This document shows, piece after piece, positions 1 through 7,598 of a stretch of 42,084 bases of DNA. Within the stretch, counting starts at the first letter, position 1, and each line of letters starts with the position of its first letter. A program made the translations under genes and the position numbers. Location: positions 1 through 42,084 of the forward strand of contig CANRHU010000027.1 of assembly GCA_947630485.1 (NCBI GenBank), in the 5' to 3' direction. This DNA comes from an uncultured Lachnospiraceae bacterium. Its GTDB lineage: Bacteria > Bacillota > Clostridia > Lachnospirales > Lachnospiraceae. The notes under the pieces were generated by a model that saw only the letters and a list, made by a program, of their open reading frames with translations, was not told the DNA's origin and ran no database searches.

Positions 1-1319
1 GCCCGCATGGATTCCTCCTTGCCGTTGACGGAATTGATCAGCGCCTTGCCGTTATAGATCCGCAGCGCCCGCTCCATCGCGGCGATATCCGAGGTGTCGA
101 TCTGCAGCGGCAGGTCGATGACGCTCTGCAGTTCGCGAACTACCTCCTCCATCATAGACGGCTCGTCAATCTCCGGCAGGCCCACATTGACGTCCAGCAC
201 ATGGGCGCCGTGATCCTGCTGGGTCACGCCCTCCCGCAGGATATATTCGATATTGCGGTCCCGCAGGGCCTGTTTGAACTTCGATTTGCCCGTCGGATTG
301 ATCCGCTCGCCGATCAGCACCGGCGTCCGGCCGATCTCCACCGCCTGGGCGTAGGAGGAAACAACCGTGCGGTTCTTCTCCTCCGGCAGTACCTGCCTCT
401 TATCCCGGCACCGGACCGTCATCTTCGCGATATGTTCCGGCGTGGTTCCGCAGCAGCCGCCCAGCGCATTCGCGCCCATATCGGCGATCTCTTCCATGAC
501 GCGGGCGAATTCATCCGCGTCGATATCATAGACGGTCTTTCCATTCTCGGTTCTCGGCAGCCCCGCGTTGGGATTGACGATCACCGGTACCGACGCCACC
601 TTAAGGATCTCCCGCAGAATCTCCTTCATCTGCACCGGCCCCAGGCCGCAGTTGACGCCCAGCATGGACACGCCGAGTCCTTCCAGAAGCGCCACCGTGG
701 ACGCCACGTCACCTCCGGTCAGAAGCTTCCCCTTCCTGTCAAAGATCATCGTCGCGCAGACCGGCAGACCGCAGTTCTCCCTGGCAGCCAGAATCGCCGC
801 CTTCGCCTCGTAGCCGTCGCTCATTGTCTCGACCAGCACAAAATCGGCCCCTGCCTCCGCGCCGTAGATTACCACTTCCTTATAAAGCTCGTAGGCGTCC
901 TCAAAAGCCAAATCGCCCAGCGGTTTTAGGAGCTTGCCGGTGGGCCCCAGATCCAGGCCGATGTACGCGCAGGGCTCCTCATCAGCCGCGCTGCCGGCCA
1001 CGTCCGTCTGCGACCGCCGCTCCTTTGCAAACCGCTCCCTGGCAATCTTCGCGTTCTCCACCGCGGCCGTCACAAGACGCTTCAGGGAAAATTCCCCGTC
1101 GCTGCCGAATTTCAGACCATTGGCCCCAAACGTATTCGTCGTGATCTCGTCGCTTCCGGCCCTCAGATACTGCAGATGAATCTCCTGCAGCACCTCCGGA
1201 TGCGTCACATTCCAGGTCTCCGGCAGTTCTCCCGGCTGCAGGCCCTTCGCCACCAGAAGGCTGCCCATTCCGCCGTCAAAAAAAAGCTTCCGCTCCCTGA
1301 CCGTCTCCATGATGCCCAT
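1..1319 (-). CDS. metH: Methionine synthase, cobalamin-dependent, N-terminal part (cut by window edge)
   Basis: Transfers a methyl group from 5-methyl-tetrahydrofolate through cobalamin to homocysteine, in the cytoplasm. About 439 codons are visible. The homocysteine-binding barrel fills residues 1 to about 310, with a Cys in a VNCGLGP stretch near residue 221 and the zinc-binding GGCCGT motif near residue 286. From about residue 330 a pterin-binding domain begins (IGERINPTGKSKFK). The cobalamin-binding part would lie outside the window. The start at 1319 follows GGAGG nine bases upstream. A hydrophilic Ala/Asp/Glu-rich stretch near residue 100 looks like an insertion. It is the last visible gene of metF, reactivation protein, metH, with a 48-bp gap to the preceding gene. 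Family assignment is very safe; the 3' end is unseen. Confidence 0.95.
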   Translation of the reverse strand, partial: MGIMETVRERKLFFDGGMGSLLVAKGLQPGELPETWNVTHPEVLQEIHLQYLRAGSDEITTNTFGANGLKFGSDGEFSLKRLVTAAVENAKIARERFAKERRSQTDVAGSAADEEPCAYIGLDLGPTGKLLKPLGDLAFEDAYELYKEVVIYGAEAGADFVLVETMSDGYEAKAAILAARENCGLPVCATMIFDRKGKLLTGGDVASTVALLEGLGVSMLGVNCGLGPVQMKEILREILKVASVPVIVNPNAGLPRTENGKTVYDIDADEFARVMEEIADMGANALGGCCGTTPEHIAKMTVRCRDKRQVLPEEKNRTVVSSYAQAVEIGRTPVLIGERINPTGKSKFKQALRDRNIEYILREGVTQQDHGAHVLDVNVGLPEIDEPSMMEEVVRELQSVIDLPLQIDTSDIAAMERALRIYNGKALINSVNGKEESMR

Positions 1320-1367
1320 AAATCGCATTCCTCCGCCTATCCATATATCATCCCTTCTCTCAAGGGA

Positions 1368-2006
1368 CTATCTCCGAAACTCACAGTCCGTTTTCCCGCA
1401 GGCTAAGCAGCCCTTCACCCCGCACGCAAGCGGCTTTTGCCCGACCCCGATTACCGCCGTCACCGACTTGGAGGGCGCCATGAGAAGACTGTCCGTCAGC
1501 GTGATTCCCACACGCTTGCCGGCTTCCAGCGCGGCCACGATCGCCGGCTGGCACTCCAGCGAGAAATCTCCGTATCCCGGACTGAATCTGGGCCGCAGAT
1601 ACAACCCTTCCGCTTTATACCGCTGCCGGAGCTCTTCATTGACGCTGTCGCAATAATCCTCCAGATACGCCGCCGCGGCGGCCTGCATCACTACCGCCTT
1701 GCTCATCTGCAGCTTCTCGTAACGCTGGAGCAGCAGATCCACGCCCGCTCCCAGCGAAGCCGCAAACACCAGAATTTTCTCACAGCCGCGGAGATTTCTG
1801 CCAAGCGCACCGCTTTTGGTCTTAAATACACCTGCGTCGATCTCATCGCCCGCCGCCGTCAGCGGATACTCCCGCCAGAACGACCGCGGCGACGCCGTGC
1901 GGTCGAGCTCTTCCCAGCACTGACCGACCAGCGCCAGAACCGCGGCGTCCGCCGCCTGATTCTTATAGCCGAGATACCGCAGCGTTTCCCTGTAATCGAT
2001 ATCCAT
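1368..2006 (-). CDS. Stand-alone MetH reactivation-domain protein
   Basis: A 212-residue protein resembling the vitamin B12-dependent methionine synthase activation domain, which binds S-adenosylmethionine and re-methylates oxidised cobalamin on MetH. Supporting features are the position between metF and metH, a conserved RFSPGYGDFSLE block near residue 150 (RxxPGYG is the SAM-binding signature of this domain) and a Cys-rich end (CGVKGCLACGKTDC) as in other stand-alone versions. The start at 2006 (MDIDYRETL) is chosen over an upstream in-frame start inside metF because AAGGA precedes it and it leaves a 13-bp gap to the metF stop. MetH in such organisms is usually shorter, with this domain supplied separately. 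Function in trans is inference from the family. Confidence 0.88.
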   Translation of the reverse strand: MDIDYRETLRYLGYKNQAADAAVLALVGQCWEELDRTASPRSFWREYPLTAAGDEIDAGVFKTKSGALGRNLRGCEKILVFAASLGAGVDLLLQRYEKLQMSKAVVMQAAAAAYLEDYCDSVNEELRQRYKAEGLYLRPRFSPGYGDFSLECQPAIVAALEAGKRVGITLTDSLLMAPSKSVTAVIGVGQKPLACGVKGCLACGKTDCEFRR

Positions 2007-2019
2007 AATCCGACAGTCC

Positions 2020-2877
2020 TTACAATATCTCCGACAGATTCTCCCGGATCTTCGCCGCCACATCCGGATGGTTCATGGAATACACATGAATATGGTTCAC
2101 CCCGTTGGCAATCAGATCGATGATCTGATCCGTCGCGTAAGCGATTCCGGCCTGCTTCATAGCCGCCGGCCGGTCGCCGAAACGGTCCACCAGAGCCTTG
2201 AACCTGGCCGGCAGATACGTCCCCGACATCCGGCAGATGTTGGCTACCTGTTTCGCATGCGTCACCGGCATGATCCCCGCCACCACCGGGATCGTGATTC
2301 CCCGCTCCCGGATCCGATAGAGGAAATTGTACATGATATTGTTGTCAAAAAACATCTGCGTCGTCACAAAATCACAGCCGGCTTCCACCTTCTCTTTTAA
2401 GAAACCGATGTCCGCCGTCTTATTGACCGACTCCACATGCCCCTCCGGATAGCAGGCCGCTCCGACGCAGAAATCGCCGCTGGCCTTGATCTCCCGGATC
2501 AGCTCCGACGCATACCTAAAATCCTTCTCCACATGTCCGTCCTGCGGAATGTCCCCGCGCAACGCCAGAATATTTTCGATCCCGCGCGCCTTAAGCTCGT
2601 CCATGATTTCGCAGACACGCTCCCGGTTGGAAGAAACGCAGGTCAGGTGCGCCAGCGTCGGCACATGGTACTCATTGTTCAGCGTATCCGCGATGTCGAT
2701 CGTATACCGTCTGGTTCCGCCGCCCGCCCCGTAGGTCACGCTCATGAAATCCGGTTTCAGAAGGGCAATTTCCTTCGCCGCCGCCTCCACATTTTCATAC
2801 TTGTCCGCCGTCTTGGGCGGAAATACCTCAAAGGAGAGCGTCGGCCGCTCTCCGGCCAGAATATCCCTGATCTTCAT
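2020..2877 (-). CDS. metF: 5,10-methylenetetrahydrofolate reductase
   Basis: A 285-residue FAD-dependent TIM-barrel enzyme that reduces 5,10-methylene-THF to 5-methyl-THF, the methyl donor for MetH. Recognisable blocks are SFEVFPPKT at the N-terminus, FMSVTYGAGGG near residue 50, LALRGDIPQDG in the middle and CDFVTTQMFFDN near residue 185, all in family order, and length is normal. The start at 2877 has GGAGG eight bases upstream. First gene of a three-gene operon with the MetH reactivation protein and metH, so the methyl donor and its user are made together. No SAM riboswitch or T-box could be recognised in the 160 bases upstream. Confidence 0.96.
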   Translation of the reverse strand: MKIRDILAGERPTLSFEVFPPKTADKYENVEAAAKEIALLKPDFMSVTYGAGGGTRRYTIDIADTLNNEYHVPTLAHLTCVSSNRERVCEIMDELKARGIENILALRGDIPQDGHVEKDFRYASELIREIKASGDFCVGAACYPEGHVESVNKTADIGFLKEKVEAGCDFVTTQMFFDNNIMYNFLYRIRERGITIPVVAGIMPVTHAKQVANICRMSGTYLPARFKALVDRFGDRPAAMKQAGIAYATDQIIDLIANGVNHIHVYSMNHPDVAAKIRENLSEIL

Positions 2878-2973
2878 ACCGCAAATCCTCCTGACTGCCG
2901 GCTTTCATTTCCCCGGCCATATCTCTGCATCATAGCCCTGCGTCTGCCTGTCTGCTCTGCTTTGCACCCGCCT

Positions 2974-2979
2974 ATCATA
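2974..2979 (-). promoter_or_regulatory. Possible extended -10 promoter of metF operon
   Basis: On the minus strand TGATATGAT gives a -10 hexamer TATGAT with the extended TG element. No good -35 lies 17 bases upstream. It would start a leader of about 90 nt before metF. Weak, sequence-only call. Confidence 0.4.
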
Positions 2980-3040
2980 TCATAATCCGGACAAAAGGAA
3001 TAGTCGTTTCTTTCAAAAATGTCTTTACGTAAAGATGTCT

Positions 3041-4702
3041 TTACCGCAAACAGCGAATCCGCTTCATCACGTCGTTTCCGCCGCGTCCGAAATAATCGTG
3101 GAGGACGGTGTACTCCTGATAAAGCCTGCGGTATACGGCCGCGTTTTCCGGGATCGGCCGGTAAGAATCGGGCTCTGTATGGCCCATGGCCCGGGTCGCT
3201 TCGAGTATGGACGGATAAACCTTCGCCGCCACCGCGCCGAACATGGCCGCGCCGAGAGCCGAACCCTGATCCGACGAACCGATCCGAATCTCCCTCTCAA
3301 GCACATCCGCGTAGATCTGCATCATCATCGGATTCTTCTTCGCAATGCCGCCGCAGGCATACACCCTCTCGACCTTCACGCCGCCCGCCTCAAACACTTC
3401 CATGATGGTGCGCATCCCGTAAGCGCAGGATTCGATCAGAGCCCGGTAGATATGCTCCGGCCTTGTCGCCAGATCAAGTCCCAGAATCATCCCCTTCAGG
3501 CCTGCGTCTGACAGGCAGGAGCGGTTGCCGTTCCACCAGTCCAGGGCGAGCAGGCCGCTCTCGCCGGCACGCAGCCTGCCGGCCTTCTCCGTCAGGTACC
3601 GGTGAATATCCAACCCGGCCTTTTCCGCTTCCCTGACATAGCTTTCCGGCACACAGTTTCTGACAAACCATTCAAAGGTATCCCCGACGCTGCTCTGTCC
3701 CGCCTCATAGCCGTAATATCCCGGCAGAATGCCGTCCTTCACGATCCCGAAAACGCCCGGCACAGCCGCCGCCCGCTCTGAACAGAGCAGGGCGCAGCAG
3801 GAGGTTCCCAGAACCATCAAAAGCTCTCCCGGACGGCAGATTCCCACCGAAGGCGTCGCCACATGGGCGTCGATCGCCGCCGCTGCCACCGGCGTTCCGG
3901 CCTTAAGCCCCAGCCGCTTTGCCATCGCCGGCGTCAGACCGCCCGCCGCCTCTCCCAGCTCTGCCGGACGTCCGCCCAGCTTTTCCATAACCGTCTGTTC
4001 CAAAACAGGCGACAGACTGCGAAGATACTCTCCGGGGGGATAACCTTCTTCCCCGCCCTGCGTCCACGCTTTCCGGTACTGCAGCTTATACCCCGCAATG
4101 CCCATGCTCCGCGTCCGCTCGCCGGTCAGCCGCATCACCAGCCAGTCCCCGGCCTCCATAAAGCAGTCCGCCTCCCGGCAGATATCCGGATCCTCCTCCG
4201 CGATCTGGAGAAGCTTCGGCAGCATCCACTCCGCGTTGACCGTACCGCCGTACCATTTCAGAAAATCCTCATCCCTCTCATGGGCCAGCGCCGTCATCCG
4301 ATCCGCCTGGGTCTGGGCTGCGTGATGCTTCCACAGCTTCATCCACGCGTGGGGCCGCGCCGCGTATTCTGCCTTCTCACACAGCGGAACGCCGCCGCGG
4401 TCAACCGGGAGAAATGTACTGGCCGTCGCATCCAGACCGATTCCCACGATATTCTCCGCCTTTACGCCTGACCGGGCGAGAAGCTCCGGGATTGTCTCCG
4501 TCAGCACCTCCAGATAATCCTCCGGCACAGCGAGGGCCCAGGCCGCGGGAAGCGGCGTCCCGTCCGGAAGTGCTTTCTCAAGCACCCCGTGCGCATAGTT
4601 TTTCACACTCCGGGCCACGGTTCCGCCGTTTTTTACATTTACCAGAATCGCCCGTCCCGACAGCGTCCCGTAATCCAGACCGATTACATATTTTTCAGCC
4701 AT
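3041..4702 (-). CDS. araB: L-ribulokinase
   Basis: A 553-residue FGGY-family kinase phosphorylating L-ribulose to L-ribulose 5-phosphate in arabinose catabolism. The N-terminal phosphate-binding loop DYGTLSGRA (about residues 10-18), HAWMKLWKHHAAQ near residue 128, the substrate region GYEAGQSSVGDTFEWF near residue 330 and the C-terminal LHDYFGRGGNDVMKR block closely match Bacillus AraB as remembered, and length matches the AraB subfamily rather than glycerol or xylulose kinases. The start at 4702 follows GGGGAGG. It lies 89 bp after araM, presumably from the same promoter. No araA or araD is in this window, so the rest of the pathway must be elsewhere. Confidence 0.93.
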   Translation of the reverse strand: MAEKYVIGLDYGTLSGRAILVNVKNGGTVARSVKNYAHGVLEKALPDGTPLPAAWALAVPEDYLEVLTETIPELLARSGVKAENIVGIGLDATASTFLPVDRGGVPLCEKAEYAARPHAWMKLWKHHAAQTQADRMTALAHERDEDFLKWYGGTVNAEWMLPKLLQIAEEDPDICREADCFMEAGDWLVMRLTGERTRSMGIAGYKLQYRKAWTQGGEEGYPPGEYLRSLSPVLEQTVMEKLGGRPAELGEAAGGLTPAMAKRLGLKAGTPVAAAAIDAHVATPSVGICRPGELLMVLGTSCCALLCSERAAAVPGVFGIVKDGILPGYYGYEAGQSSVGDTFEWFVRNCVPESYVREAEKAGLDIHRYLTEKAGRLRAGESGLLALDWWNGNRSCLSDAGLKGMILGLDLATRPEHIYRALIESCAYGMRTIMEVFEAGGVKVERVYACGGIAKKNPMMMQIYADVLEREIRIGSSDQGSALGAAMFGAVAAKVYPSILEATRAMGHTEPDSYRPIPENAAVYRRLYQEYTVLHDYFGRGGNDVMKRIRCLR

Positions 4703-4791
4703 ACGTTCCTCCCCTGTGATTGCCGCGCCGCGGCCCGCATCCGCAAAGCCGCCTGTTCCCCCGGCAGATTCGCGGCCCCTTCGCCTCTGCC

Positions 4792-6171
4792 TCAGTCCTG
4801 GCCTTCGTATGCCAGCATCTTCCGTATCCGGTTAAAGCTCAGACGGTTCCGCACATAGGGCGACAAACGCATGGTCAGCGGAATGATTTCCTCCGTAAGA
4901 CCGATCTGCTTCACATCATAGACGCAGTTCCCCCGCCGCAGCAGCTCCACAATCTCCTGTTCGGACGGAAGCGCCTCGATGATCTCCGCGATCCGCGGCA
5001 GCTTCTCCTCAAGCCTCCCCGGCTCCACCTGAAGCATCGGATCCGGCGTATTTTCCTCCATCGTCGCGTCATACAGCCCCTTTGCGCCGAAGGTCTGACG
5101 GATCAGTTCCAGCTCCATCCCCCCGTAGGGCTTCACGCGGCACTTCCCGGCGCGGATCGCCGATGCGATCTTGTGATACAAGCCGATATTCAGAACCGTC
5201 CCGATGGACACCTTCTCCCCGTGAAGCGCGTCCACATGGTCATTGATCACTTCCATCTCCCACAGATGGGACACATGGTGCTCCGCGCAGGAGGCCGGAC
5301 GGGAATTGCCGATCATCTGCATAGCCAGACCGGACAAAAGAAGCGCGTACATCAGCTTCTCATAGGCGTCCGCCTCCCCGGCCTTAAGGCCGTCCATACA
5401 CTGGCACACCGCCTCCATGGCCTCCTCTTCCATCCGGCAGATCCGCTCGCAGATGTATTCTCCGGTCACCTCGTGGACGATCCGCCAATCGGCAAGCGCC
5501 ACATATTTTCCAAGAAGATCCGATACGCCGGACGCGGTCAGCCTCCAAGGCGCTTTGGAAAATATTTCCGTGTCCGCGTACACGTACGCGGGCGCCACGG
5601 CAGGCAGCGTCTTCTTCATCCCAAACCAGGTCATGGCCGCCACCGTCGATACGAAGCCGTCCACGCTGGCCGCCGTGGGCACCGACACGAACGGAATGCC
5701 CTTTTCGTGAGCAATGTAGCGGGTCAGGTCGTGGACCGTTCCGGAACCGACCGCAAGGAGAATATCCGGAGCGCCAGCCGGGCGGTCTTCTTTCTGCCCC
5801 GCCCCGGCCCGCGAAGCTGCAGTTTCCTCCGTCTCCGGCACGCTGGCCCGCGAAGTTCCGGCCTGCGTCTCCATCTCCGCAAATGCCTGATGCACGCGCG
5901 CCACGCCGTGGTTGTCCGCGTGAAGATTCACGGGCGAGAGCACGAGCTCGCTGCAGAGCTGCCAGACCTTTGCAAGCTTTCCCGACGCCGCGGCCTTCGT
6001 ATTCTCATCGCAGATGATCATCGGGCTCCGGTATCCGGAAAGCGCGCCCTGCCTCATCGACTCATAAAGCGCCTCCGCCGCGCGGCTGCTGATCATAATG
6101 TCCTTCACTTCGATCCTGTGCTCCCGCCCGCAGCTGCACGGGCCGTTAAATTGGTTTACCGATATGTTCAT
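4792..6171 (-). CDS. araM: sn-glycerol-1-phosphate dehydrogenase, AraM family
   Basis: A 459-residue NAD(P)-dependent, metal-requiring dehydrogenase of the AraM/EgsA family, which reduces dihydroxyacetone phosphate to glycerol-1-phosphate. Visible motifs are AVGSGTVHDLTRY (nucleotide binding), SVPTAASVDGF, DLLGKYVALADW and the metal-site AEHHVSHLWEM block. Bacillus AraM is about 394 residues; the extra length is largely a hydrophilic Ala/Glu/Gly-rich insertion of about 28 residues just before AVGSGT. The start at 6171 (MNISVNQF) is preferred to an in-frame start at 6237 because AGGAGAGG precedes it and the promoter -10 lies at 6203. It is followed by araB, as arabinose operons of Bacillus also contain araM. 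Confidence 0.88.
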   Translation of the reverse strand: MNISVNQFNGPCSCGREHRIEVKDIMISSRAAEALYESMRQGALSGYRSPMIICDENTKAAASGKLAKVWQLCSELVLSPVNLHADNHGVARVHQAFAEMETQAGTSRASVPETEETAASRAGAGQKEDRPAGAPDILLAVGSGTVHDLTRYIAHEKGIPFVSVPTAASVDGFVSTVAAMTWFGMKKTLPAVAPAYVYADTEIFSKAPWRLTASGVSDLLGKYVALADWRIVHEVTGEYICERICRMEEEAMEAVCQCMDGLKAGEADAYEKLMYALLLSGLAMQMIGNSRPASCAEHHVSHLWEMEVINDHVDALHGEKVSIGTVLNIGLYHKIASAIRAGKCRVKPYGGMELELIRQTFGAKGLYDATMEENTPDPMLQVEPGRLEEKLPRIAEIIEALPSEQEIVELLRRGNCVYDVKQIGLTEEIIPLTMRLSPYVRNRLSFNRIRKMLAYEGQD

Positions 6172-6202
6172 GGCTATCCTCTCCTGCATTTTTATTACCA
6201 GA

Positions 6203-6231
6203 ATTATACACCCGAAACCGCCGTCTGTCAT
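6203..6231 (-). promoter_or_regulatory. araM-araB promoter
   Basis: Minus-strand -35 ATGACA (6226-6231, one mismatch to consensus), 17-bp spacer and perfect -10 TATAAT (6203-6208). The start of transcription would fall near 6196, leaving a leader of about 25 nt before the araM start at 6171. Confidence 0.75.
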
Positions 6232-6249
6232 CTGCAATCGTTATTGTAT

Positions 6250-6283
6250 AAAAAAACCAGCGATCACCGCATGGCGGTTGCTA
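6250..6283 (-). terminator. Probable intrinsic terminator after hflC
   Basis: On the minus strand a stem ACCGC-CAT-GCGGT (6266-6278), extended by AGC/GCT pairs across a small bulge, is followed by seven T residues (6250-6256). It lies inside the third 37-bp repeat unit downstream of hflC. Confidence 0.6.
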
Positions 6284-6366
6284 TATGAAAATACCAGCGA
6301 TTACTGCCTAATGATTCCTGCACGAAAATGCCAGCGATCACCGCATGGCGGTTACTGCATGAAAAT
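6256..6366 (-). repeat. Three tandem 37-bp repeat units overlapping the hflC 3' end
   Basis: Units at 6256-6292, 6293-6329 and 6330-6366. The first and third differ at only four positions; the middle one is more diverged. On the minus strand each begins ATTTTCrTr and the first and third carry the ACCGC-CAT-GCGGT hairpin. The unit next to hflC supplies its last codons and stop (ending IFMQ). A related linker motif occurs at two other intergenic sites in this window (31445-31522 and 37908-37973). Confidence 0.85.
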
Positions 6367-7221
6367 GCTCGCGATCGGCGAATCTGCCGGCAGAATCAGC
6401 GTGTTATTGCTGCCGGTCAGCGAAGCCCGCGCCGCGTCCAGCGACCTGGTGAACGCGTAGAACTCCGCCCGTTCCTCCGTGCTGTATGCGTCCTCCAGAA
6501 TCCGCATGTACTCCGCCTCGCCCTCGGCCGTCACCGCCGCCGCCTGCGCCTCGGCGTTGGAAATGTTGATGGCAATCTCACGGTCCGTGGTATTGCGGAT
6601 CACCTGGGCCTCGGACTTGCCTTCCGCGGTGTATGTGGCCGCAATCTTATCGCGCTCGGAGATCATTCTCTCATAGACGGCCTCCTTATTATCCGCCGGC
6701 AGATCCAGTTTCTTGGTCTCCACGGCCAGCAGATGAATGCCGTACTGATCCACGCTGGTTCCGATGTTTTTCATGATCGCCTCGGACAGTTCCCCGTCGC
6801 GGCCGCTGATCACATCGTTCTGACTTAAGCTGCTGATCACATTCTTAATGGAATTGTAGACCACAGCGTCGATCCTGCGCTCTGCGTTGGTCACGGAGGA
6901 ATTCAGCGTCTGGGCAAATTTTAACGGATCCGTGATTCTCCACAGCACATAGCTGTCGGTCAGCATGGTCTTTTTATCCATCGTAATGACGTCTGACGGC
7001 GCCAGATCATAAATCAGAATTTCCCGCGGCAGCGTATCCGCGGTCTGCACAAAGGGCACCTTAAAGGAAATGCCCGCCGTATCGATAATCCGCTCCACTC
7101 GCCCAAACTGACGGATCAGTTTGTATTCGTTCTCCCTGGTAACGACTACCGCCCCGCCAAGTCCGATGAGCGCCGCCAGCACGATGATAACCGCCAATGT
7201 CTTTGCAATCGTCTTTTTCAT
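6352..7221 (-). CDS. hflC: SPFH/band-7 membrane protein HflC
   Basis: A 289-residue SPFH (stomatin/prohibitin/flotillin/HflKC) protein. In other bacteria HflC pairs with HflK in a large membrane cage around the FtsH protease and modulates it. One N-terminal membrane segment (about residues 6-25) is followed by the band-7 domain (ENEYKLIRQFGRVERI onward) and a helical region rich in Glu/Ala (IAATYTAEGKSEAQ, ISNAEAQAAAVTAEGEAEYM), typical of HflC. The start at 7221 (MKKTIAK) is chosen over 7308 because AGGAAAAAG precedes it and it clears the upstream gene. The last codons and stop lie in a 37-bp tandem repeat, so the exact C-terminus may vary between strains. Confidence 0.92.
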   Translation of the reverse strand: MKKTIAKTLAVIIVLAALIGLGGAVVVTRENEYKLIRQFGRVERIIDTAGISFKVPFVQTADTLPREILIYDLAPSDVITMDKKTMLTDSYVLWRITDPLKFAQTLNSSVTNAERRIDAVVYNSIKNVISSLSQNDVISGRDGELSEAIMKNIGTSVDQYGIHLLAVETKKLDLPADNKEAVYERMISERDKIAATYTAEGKSEAQVIRNTTDREIAINISNAEAQAAAVTAEGEAEYMRILEDAYSTEERAEFYAFTRSLDAARASLTGSNNTLILPADSPIASIFMQ

Positions 7222-7252
7222 AACTTTTTCCTTTCCTGATCGATCGGGATCA

Positions 7253-7585
7253 TTATTTCCTGCGATACTTCTTTTCAATAACCAATACGTAAACACACAT
7301 CGCCGCAATCGTTATAACCATCACGCCCGGCATACTCACCAGCGCGATCAGCGGGGAATTCTGCCCTGCCAGAAACGGCAGTCCCAGCAGGATGAACGCA
7401 ATGCCGTAGAAGAACCAGAGCTTCCCCACCGCCCGGTTATAGCCTTTCACATTGTCCACCGCAATGGTCTCCGCGTTCGCCCAGAATCCCATCGGCTTTT
7501 TCGCAAAAAACGCGAAGATGCCTATTCCAAGAAACAGCGCGCCGCAAAGCGTCCATATGAGAAATCCAAGCACTTTTCCTTCCAT
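7253..7585 (-). CDS. Small three-helix membrane protein between hflK and hflC
   Basis: 110 residues with three likely membrane segments (about residues 5-27, 53-73 and 79-103) and a basic C-terminal end (EKKYRRK). No catalytic motif is seen. It resembles short DUF3784-like proteins of Bacillota, but that is a tentative impression. The gap is 13 bp to hflK and 31 bp to hflC, so the three genes are almost certainly one transcript; a role in the HflKC complex or its assembly is inference from position. The start at 7585 is preceded by GGAG seven bases upstream. Confidence 0.8.
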   Translation of the reverse strand: MEGKVLGFLIWTLCGALFLGIGIFAFFAKKPMGFWANAETIAVDNVKGYNRAVGKLWFFYGIAFILLGLPFLAGQNSPLIALVSMPGVMVITIAAMCVYVLVIEKKYRRK

Positions 7586-7598
7586 AACGTTTCTCCGC

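Noticed and set aside
201-929. Long open frames on the plus strand opposite minus-strand genes (also 4720-6288, 7452-8558, 12821-14263, 39466-41136)
   Set aside because: They are Arg/His/Pro-rich antisense shadows of metH, araM, hflK, the aldolase and citF, without ribosome sites; GC-rich codon usage opens these frames.
3023-3034. CTTTACGTAAAG palindrome after araB as a terminator or operator
   Set aside because: Short stem without a proper T-run; could be chance or a weak terminator, not enough to annotate.
2878-3040. SAM riboswitch or T-box before metF
   Set aside because: The 160-base leader lacks the conserved SAM-I core and any T-box motif; only a weak extended -10 is seen.
6256-6366. 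Three 37-bp repeats considered as a CRISPR array
   Set aside because: Units are directly adjacent with no spacers, they diverge from each other and overlap a coding end; no cas genes are present.
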